IMG/VR virus record: IMGVR_UViG_3300010042_000001 | Span: 1 to 63,118 of that record | DNA from: a virus | Reading direction: 5' to 3' (one strand) | Length of the DNA: 63,118 nucleotides | In this document: positions 59,269 to 63,118 of the stretch, in pieces | Position numbering within the stretch: the stretch's first letter is position 1 | Layout: every line of letters starts with the position of its first letter | Translations under genes and position numbers: made by a program | The notes under the pieces: model-generated | What the model saw: only the letters and a program-made list of their open reading frames with translations | Database searches by the model: none | Told to the model about the DNA's origin: nothing

Positions 59269-59589
59269 TTATTTCGGTGGGTATTGCCAAATAACCGGGC
59301 CGGCTCCAAAAAGCCAACCGAACTCCGCGACCTTCTCACCATCGGCACGGATCTGGATCTCCAGAGTGGCCATATCTGCAAGGGAAAGCTCCCCGCGCAA
59401 GAGCTGGACGGGCTCACCTGGGAACGTCTGGCACTGGCTGAAGCACAGGTATTCCGGCACCCAGCCATCAAAACGACGATAACCGAGGACGGTATTACCG
59501 GAGATAGCCGTGTACTTTACCGGAGCTGCCGAGGCAGGTGCGGTAATAAAAACGGCGGCCGAAACCAGCTCAATAAGCAGCGATGACAT
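59269..59589 (-). CDS. Secreted protein, unknown
   Basis: 106 residues with a signal peptide (LLIELVSAAVFITAPASA), then a polar domain with two cysteines (YLCFSQCQ). Overlaps the lysozyme gene by 20 bases. Could be a periplasmic lysis accessory; no motif proves this. Confidence 0.6.
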   Translation of the reverse strand: MSSLLIELVSAAVFITAPASAAPVKYTAISGNTVLGYRRFDGWVPEYLCFSQCQTFPGEPVQLLRGELSLADMATLEIQIRADGEKVAEFGWLFGAGPVIWQYPPK

Positions 59590-60193
59590 AGCTTTGCACC
59601 AGGTTTACCTGCTTGTAGGCCAGGCAGTTTTTCGTTTCCGCATCCCGGCGATTGGCCAGGCCCTGCACGAATTTATATTCCGGTTTTCCGTCCGGCAGCT
59701 TGCGGCCCGTTTTGACATAGGACCAGACGTATTTTCCCGCGTCCGAGCGGCTGATGCGGCGGCAACCGAGATCCCATTGGCCGTTGTTCCAGGCCGCCAT
59801 GGCGAGGCTGGTGCACGTGTTGGCAACCCCGTTGTTCCAGGCGTGGCTGGTGGCCATGTCGAAGACCTCTTGCGGAGGCAGTTTGGTGAAGCACTGCACC
59901 AGGCGCTCCTGCAGTCGCACAATGGCCGCTGCCTCTTCCCGCGCGCACTTCTCAGGTGCCCAGCGCTCCCCTACCACCACGGGCAAAACGGTCACGTGCT
60001 TGGTGATGCCGTTGCATACGGTCGGTAGGTCGCCGGCCAGCTTGTCCGCATAGACCAGGCCGGGGTCTTTCTTGTCCGGTTCCCAGACGTTCAGGAACGC
60101 AAAAACGGCCCCACTGGCAAGGACCAGGGAGCCGCCGAGGCGAGGGATGTAGCGCACTACATTGCGCAGGTTCTGCTGGGTGGTCGGGTTCAT
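59570..60193 (-). CDS. SAR-type lysozyme (endolysin)
   Basis: 207 residues. An N-terminal hydrophobic, small-residue-rich anchor (LGGSLVLASGAVFAFL, residues 19-34), weak enough to release, followed by a lysozyme domain related to phage GH24-like enzymes (DLPTVCNGITKHV; VFDMATSHAWNNGVANTC). I cannot see an unmistakable E-D-T triad. Lies between holin and protease genes, an unusual place for lysis genes. Confidence 0.75.
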   Translation of the reverse strand: MNPTTQQNLRNVVRYIPRLGGSLVLASGAVFAFLNVWEPDKKDPGLVYADKLAGDLPTVCNGITKHVTVLPVVVGERWAPEKCAREEAAAIVRLQERLVQCFTKLPPQEVFDMATSHAWNNGVANTCTSLAMAAWNNGQWDLGCRRISRSDAGKYVWSYVKTGRKLPDGKPEYKFVQGLANRRDAETKNCLAYKQVNLVQSYVIAAY

Positions 60194-60564
60194 AGCGGCG
60201 CCCTGTCCGTGTCATCGATCCGGTCCCCGCGACTGCGCACAAAAGCCTCGTACTCCTGAACCGTCATGATCCGAGGTTGTTTCGGCTTGAGCCAGCCTTG
60301 TCGCTCGGCCAGGGGGCGCCACAACTTTTTCCAGAACCACTCGGTGATCAGCAAGGTGGTGTAGACCGCAGCCACAATGGATGCGATGGTTCCCCATGGA
60401 ATCGCGTTGATCGCGGCCCAGGTGGTGTACCTCGTGCCGGCCGTGGCGGCTTGCACCACCTGGTCGGCTACGTCAGCCTTGGCGGCTGCAGCGACAGTTA
60501 TGGCGCTGGATGCCTTGGCAAAAGGCATGCTAATTTCAGAGGCGGTAGAAGCGGCACGATCCAT
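60190..60564 (-). CDS. Putative holin
   Basis: 124 residues from the ATG at 60564 (GTG 60567 also possible; GGAG upstream). One strong span (IPWGTIASIVAAVYTTLLIT) plus a semi-hydrophobic N-terminal stretch, then a basic C-terminal tail. Gene overlaps the lysozyme start, which fits a holin-endolysin pair. Confidence 0.7.
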   Translation of the reverse strand: MDRAASTASEISMPFAKASSAITVAAAAKADVADQVVQAATAGTRYTTWAAINAIPWGTIASIVAAVYTTLLITEWFWKKLWRPLAERQGWLKPKQPRIMTVQEYEAFVRSRGDRIDDTDRAPL

Positions 60565-60642
60565 CACAGGTGTCTCCGTTGGCAGTGAGGTTGGGGGAAA
60601 GTAATCGCGGGCCCCAGGTCTTGCGGGCTCCGCGATTATCGT

Positions 60643-62259
60643 TCACTGTCCCTCGGGACCAGGCGGTGGTTCTGCCGGATCTGCACCGCCCGATTGCGCC
60701 GGAGCCTGACCAGTGGCTCCCGGTGGGGGCAGAATCCCCAGCTTTTTCTCCCGCTTCTGCTCTGCTGCTCGCTCGTCGTCCACCTGGTCGGGGTCGTCGC
60801 CGCGCTCGGAAATGACACTGGAGCGGCTGCGGAAACCTGCCTCGACTTCGATCTTTTTGCCTTCTGGATCTTGCGTCGGGTGGATGTGGGCCCATCCATG
60901 CGGGAAGTGGCCAGCGAGCTTGATCAGCTCGGCCTCTTCCAATGTTGCATCGTTTTGCAACACCAGCGTGTCAGCGAACCACTCGATTACACGTTGGCAG
61001 TACATCGGGATGACCATCTGCCACTGGCGGCGCTCGGCCAGACGGCGGAACTCGTTCATGACCACGCGCAGGGTGCGGTCGCTGATATCCTTGATATCGC
61101 CGCTCATGAGTTCGTAGGGCATGCCGGCGCCGGCCGCCGTGCCGAGCTGTTCCGTGCGGATGTAATCGCTGTACGTGGTGCCCGCCTCGGGCGGGTTGGC
61201 AAAGGTCACATCCTGGCCGTCCTCCAGCTCCTGGATCAGACCCGGCGCCAGCGGCACAAGCGGCTGGCCAGTGGCTTCGTCGATCTCGTCGGCCAGGCCC
61301 GTCATCTGGTTGAATGGGTTGGCCGGGTCCAGCAAAGGCAGTTTCTTTGTGACAAACATCACAAACAGGTTCGCAATTTGCTGGCGCAGCAGCACCGCAT
61401 CCTGGTAGTCACCGATGCCGCGAAGGCGCGTGAGCACCGGCGCCAGCAGCGAGACACCACGGAGCTGGCCAGGGCGCGTCGGCTCATACATGTGCGAGAC
61501 CTGGCTGGCCGCCACGCGCACGAGCGACTTACTGGTGTAGTTCACGTTGGCCTCGTCGCCGGGGTGGTCCTTGTAGAACCAATACGCCACGCGCTTACCG
61601 CGATAGTTCAACTCGATACCGTTTTGGATGCGGTTACCGACAGGCAGACCCTCGTAGGTGTCCGTGGTCAGATCCATCGGGCACATTTCCGATTCCAGGA
61701 GCTGTACCTGGAGCGAGACCCGCAGGCCGTCCTCGTCGGGCTTGCGCGGGCGGCGGCGGACGAACACCTCTCCACCGTCTGCCCACGACAGCACCGCCAG
61801 GGTCTGCTGGCCGAAGTAGTCGAGCACCCCGTCCGCGTCGATGGTCTTGAAAAAGGCAATGGCCAGGTCGTTGATCTCCTGGCGACGGGTCTTGTTCGCG
61901 ATCCGCAGAAAGCGTGGCGTGATACCGATGCCGATCAGCGTGGTGGCCCACTTCTGGGATACCGATTCGCCCGACCAGTCGTTGCGGCGCACGTCCCGCG
62001 CACGGCTGCGCAGCTTGGGCACCGTGTCGAGCACGCGGTTCGGGCCCGCTGCTGGCGGTTGCCAACCAGACATACGCTTGCCGCTGCCGCCGCCGTCGTA
62101 CTTGTTGCTGAATTTGCGGATGGCCTTGCGGATCTCCGCGTCCTTGGTGAGCTGCACAGGTGGGCGCGCCACTGGCACAACCGCAGTGCTAGGTGCAACT
62201 GCTTTCGGAGGACGGCCGAGGCGCTTACCGGCGGGCGAGAGGCGAGGTGGGTTGGCCAT
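60643..62259 (-). CDS. Portal protein, lambda-like
   Basis: 538 residues. RSRARDVRRNDWSGESVSQK, then WATTLIGIGITP near the start and long helical central regions, with QKREKKLGILPPPGA at the end, are typical of the lambda-type portal (PF05136). Acts as the DNA channel at one vertex, bound by terminase and gpW. Follows gpW by 2 bases. Confidence 0.9.
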   Translation of the reverse strand: MANPPRLSPAGKRLGRPPKAVAPSTAVVPVARPPVQLTKDAEIRKAIRKFSNKYDGGGSGKRMSGWQPPAAGPNRVLDTVPKLRSRARDVRRNDWSGESVSQKWATTLIGIGITPRFLRIANKTRRQEINDLAIAFFKTIDADGVLDYFGQQTLAVLSWADGGEVFVRRRPRKPDEDGLRVSLQVQLLESEMCPMDLTTDTYEGLPVGNRIQNGIELNYRGKRVAYWFYKDHPGDEANVNYTSKSLVRVAASQVSHMYEPTRPGQLRGVSLLAPVLTRLRGIGDYQDAVLLRQQIANLFVMFVTKKLPLLDPANPFNQMTGLADEIDEATGQPLVPLAPGLIQELEDGQDVTFANPPEAGTTYSDYIRTEQLGTAAGAGMPYELMSGDIKDISDRTLRVVMNEFRRLAERRQWQMVIPMYCQRVIEWFADTLVLQNDATLEEAELIKLAGHFPHGWAHIHPTQDPEGKKIEVEAGFRSRSSVISERGDDPDQVDDERAAEQKREKKLGILPPPGATGQAPAQSGGADPAEPPPGPEGQ

Positions 62260-62261
62260 GC

Positions 62262-62492
62262 TCAGTACCCCCGGCCAGCGTAGACGGCTTGGTGCTGCCG
62301 TGCCCGAGGCCCGATAACCGCCTCGTTCAACTGACCCTGCAAGTCGTTGCGCGCGGCAATCAACGAGTCGGTCGTGTTGTAGGTCACCGTCTGGCCGCCC
62401 AGTGTGACCGAGCGCACGCCGGCCGCAATCGCGTCGTTCAGTGCCTGGATCTGGGTCTGCAGTTTCGCAATCGCTTCGGGGGTCAATGCCAT
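62262..62492 (-). CDS. gpW-like head-tail joining protein
   Basis: 76 residues. ALNDAIAAGVRSVTLGGQTV followed by TYNTTDSLIAARNDLQGQLN match the gpW family: helix-hairpin-helix, completing the portal. It lies directly upstream of the portal as in lambda. A weak AT-rich promoter may precede it (GATAAT, about 62516-62521). Confidence 0.85.
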   Translation of the reverse strand: MALTPEAIAKLQTQIQALNDAIAAGVRSVTLGGQTVTYNTTDSLIAARNDLQGQLNEAVIGPRARQHQAVYAGRGY

Positions 62493-62556
62493 GGTCGCCT
62501 CGCTTTCAGTTGCCGCATTATCATTTATTTTTAAAAAGTAAAAGAAAATGAATTCG

Positions 62557-62586
62557 GAAAAAGAAAAACCCAGCCGAAGCTGGGTT
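62557..62586 (-). terminator. Terminator of the stable-RNA operon
   Basis: On the minus strand AACCCAGC/GCTGGGTT with a TTCG loop, followed by TTTTTCTTTTT. Lies between the tRNA-like RNA and gpW, ending the RNA operon and any read-through from terL. Confidence 0.9.
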
Positions 62587-62625
62587 GTAAAGGGCTGCGA
62601 TCAGCCGAGAGGGAGACAATTTTGA

Positions 62626-62713
62626 GCCCGCGTTGTGGAATCGAACCACCGACCTCCGTCTATGCAACGGTGCTCTACCTCGGACTGGCCAGGTCCACTG
62701 AGCTACCGCAGGC
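62626..62713 (-). ncRNA. tRNA-like RNA with enlarged D-loop
   Basis: An 88-nt minus-strand RNA in tRNA layout: acceptor GCCTGCG/CGCGGGC, D-stem GCTC/GAGC, anticodon arm CCGT-TGCATAG-ACGG, T-arm GGTGG-TTCGATT-CCACA. The D-loop carries about 17 extra bases (62679-62695) that can form a small hairpin; the T-stem closing pair is mismatched. The anticodon loop lacks U33 and is shortened; CAT is a possible anticodon. No CCA is encoded. Could be a degenerate tRNA or a mimic. Confidence 0.6.
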
Positions 62714-62756
62714 GTAAAACAAGGCTAGGACAACGGTATCGGCTCAGGTGATGCAT

Positions 62757-62973
62757 CATTCCCTTCCGGGAGTGTCAAGCGCCGAATCCCGTCGTCTTCG
62801 CACAAAAATGCAGACTGGGGATACCCCTAGTCCGTCGTCGCGCTTACCGGCAGATCCGGTAACTATCAAGCTGCAGCAGGGCGACGACTTTGCAAACCAA
62901 GGCTCGGGTGGACCGCCGTATCTCCGTTGTGTGACTACACACGAGCCCCACGCTGGTCCTCTAACGGTCCACC
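62757..62973 (-). ncRNA. Structured RNA region between the two tRNA-like units
   Basis: No gene. Nested inverted repeats: GGTGGACCG (62907-62915) with CGGTCCACC (62965-62973) around GTGTG-ACTA-CACAC; GTCGTCGC (62834-62841) with GCGACGAC (62881-62888) around TACCGG/CCGGTA; a GGGG-TAT-CCCC stem near 62815-62830 followed by TTTTT on the transcript; and a hairpin at 62757-62774. CTTCGCACAAAAA occurs twice (62796, 62973) at unit borders. Confidence 0.5.
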
Positions 62974-62986
62974 TTCGCACAAAAAC

Positions 62987-63063
62987 TGGTCGGAACGGCA
63001 GGATTTGAACCTGCGACCCTCTGCTCCCAAAGCAGTAGCGCTGCCAGACTGCGCCACATTCCG
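62987..63063 (-). tRNA. tRNA-Pro(UGG)
   Basis: 77 nt on the minus strand with encoded CCA. Acceptor CGGAATG/CGTTCCG with the C1-G72 pair typical of proline tRNAs, D-stem GCGC/GCGC, anticodon loop TTTGGGA (anticodon TGG), T-arm GCAGG-TTCAAAT-CCTGC. The pair 27-43 is A-A. Reads CCA (and by wobble CCG) codons; may supplement host decoding. Confidence 0.95.
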
Positions 63064-63118
63064 AAATCGCCGATGGGCACAGTCATCTGTTTCCAGAGGC
63101 ACAGGCCAGGTGCAAACA
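62996..63118. repeat. Terminal direct repeat, right copy
   Basis: Identical to bases 1-123 (see the left copy). Contains most of tRNA-Pro and part of its leader. Confidence 0.9.

Noticed and set aside
62748-63008. Plus-strand 86-codon frame near the tRNA genes
   Set aside because: Covers the structured RNA region and part of tRNA-Pro, with no ribosome-binding site.

Overview
The window is a complete tailed-phage genome. Bases 1-123 recur exactly at 62996-63118, so it is a circular (or circularly permuted) assembly of about 62,995 unique bp. The head genes are of the lambda type: GpA-family terminase, gpW, lambda-like portal, ClpP-like protease, decoration protein, E-like capsid, FII-like and Z-like connectors. 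A long tape-measure gene and the absence of a sheath gene indicate a siphovirus. The DNA is GC-rich except for one island, and the promoters look like sigma-70 promoters. The gene set (Mor-like activator, Enc34-like SSB, P4-type primase-helicase, Pol A, TAXI solute-binding protein) fits a Gram-negative host. A Burkholderiales-type beta-proteobacterium is my guess, not something the sequence proves. I see no integrase, transposase, reverse transcriptase, rRNA or CRISPR array.

Layout. (i) 255-2890, minus: terminase large and small subunits. (ii) 2909-3425: non-coding early control region with a strong plus-strand promoter and 9-bp repeats. (iii) 3426-7528, plus: an AT-richer run of small unknown genes, mostly overlapping, broken by a perfect hairpin terminator at 6891-6948. 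(iv) 7758-27511, minus: a long leftward early operon of mostly small overlapping genes. Recognisable members are a Mor-like regulator, a prim-pol/D5 helicase, a DUF3850/ASCH protein, a Cro-like regulator, an HNH nuclease, a ParB-like protein and a cupin. (v) 27691-40481, plus: replication and recombination genes (Cas4-like DUF2800 nuclease, Enc34-type SSB, HNH protein, Pol A, DEDD exonuclease, VRR-NUC, SNF2 helicase) with an inserted membrane/TAXI cassette. (vi) 62492 down to 40509, minus: gpW, portal, holin, SAR-type lysozyme, protease, decoration, capsid, connectors, tail tube, tape measure, tail tip proteins, and nested Rz/Rz1 spanins. (vii) 62557-258 across the join, minus: a stable-RNA operon with its own promoter, tRNA-Pro(UGG), a structured RNA region, a tRNA-like RNA with an enlarged D-loop, and a terminator.

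Control. A 16-bp imperfect dyad (consensus TTTCGCANNCGCTAAA) occurs at seven or more places, nearly all upstream of a transcription unit and in several cases inside a readable sigma-70 promoter. One copy lies in the promoter of the small Cro-like gene at 21408-21674, whose mRNA appears leaderless. I infer a genome-wide regulon run by that protein. A second class of promoters, in front of the protease/capsid and tail-tube genes, shares a 17-bp box placed exactly 27 bp from the -10; these are probably late promoters, and the Mor-like protein is the obvious candidate activator. Terminators after the tail-tube gene and between early units set the gene doses.

The most unusual parts are the dispersed operator regulon, the stable-RNA operon, the structured leader at 15722-15804, the 14-residue tandem repeats in a tail-tip protein, the operator-controlled membrane/TAXI cassette, and the paired iteron-like repeats next to the primase gene.
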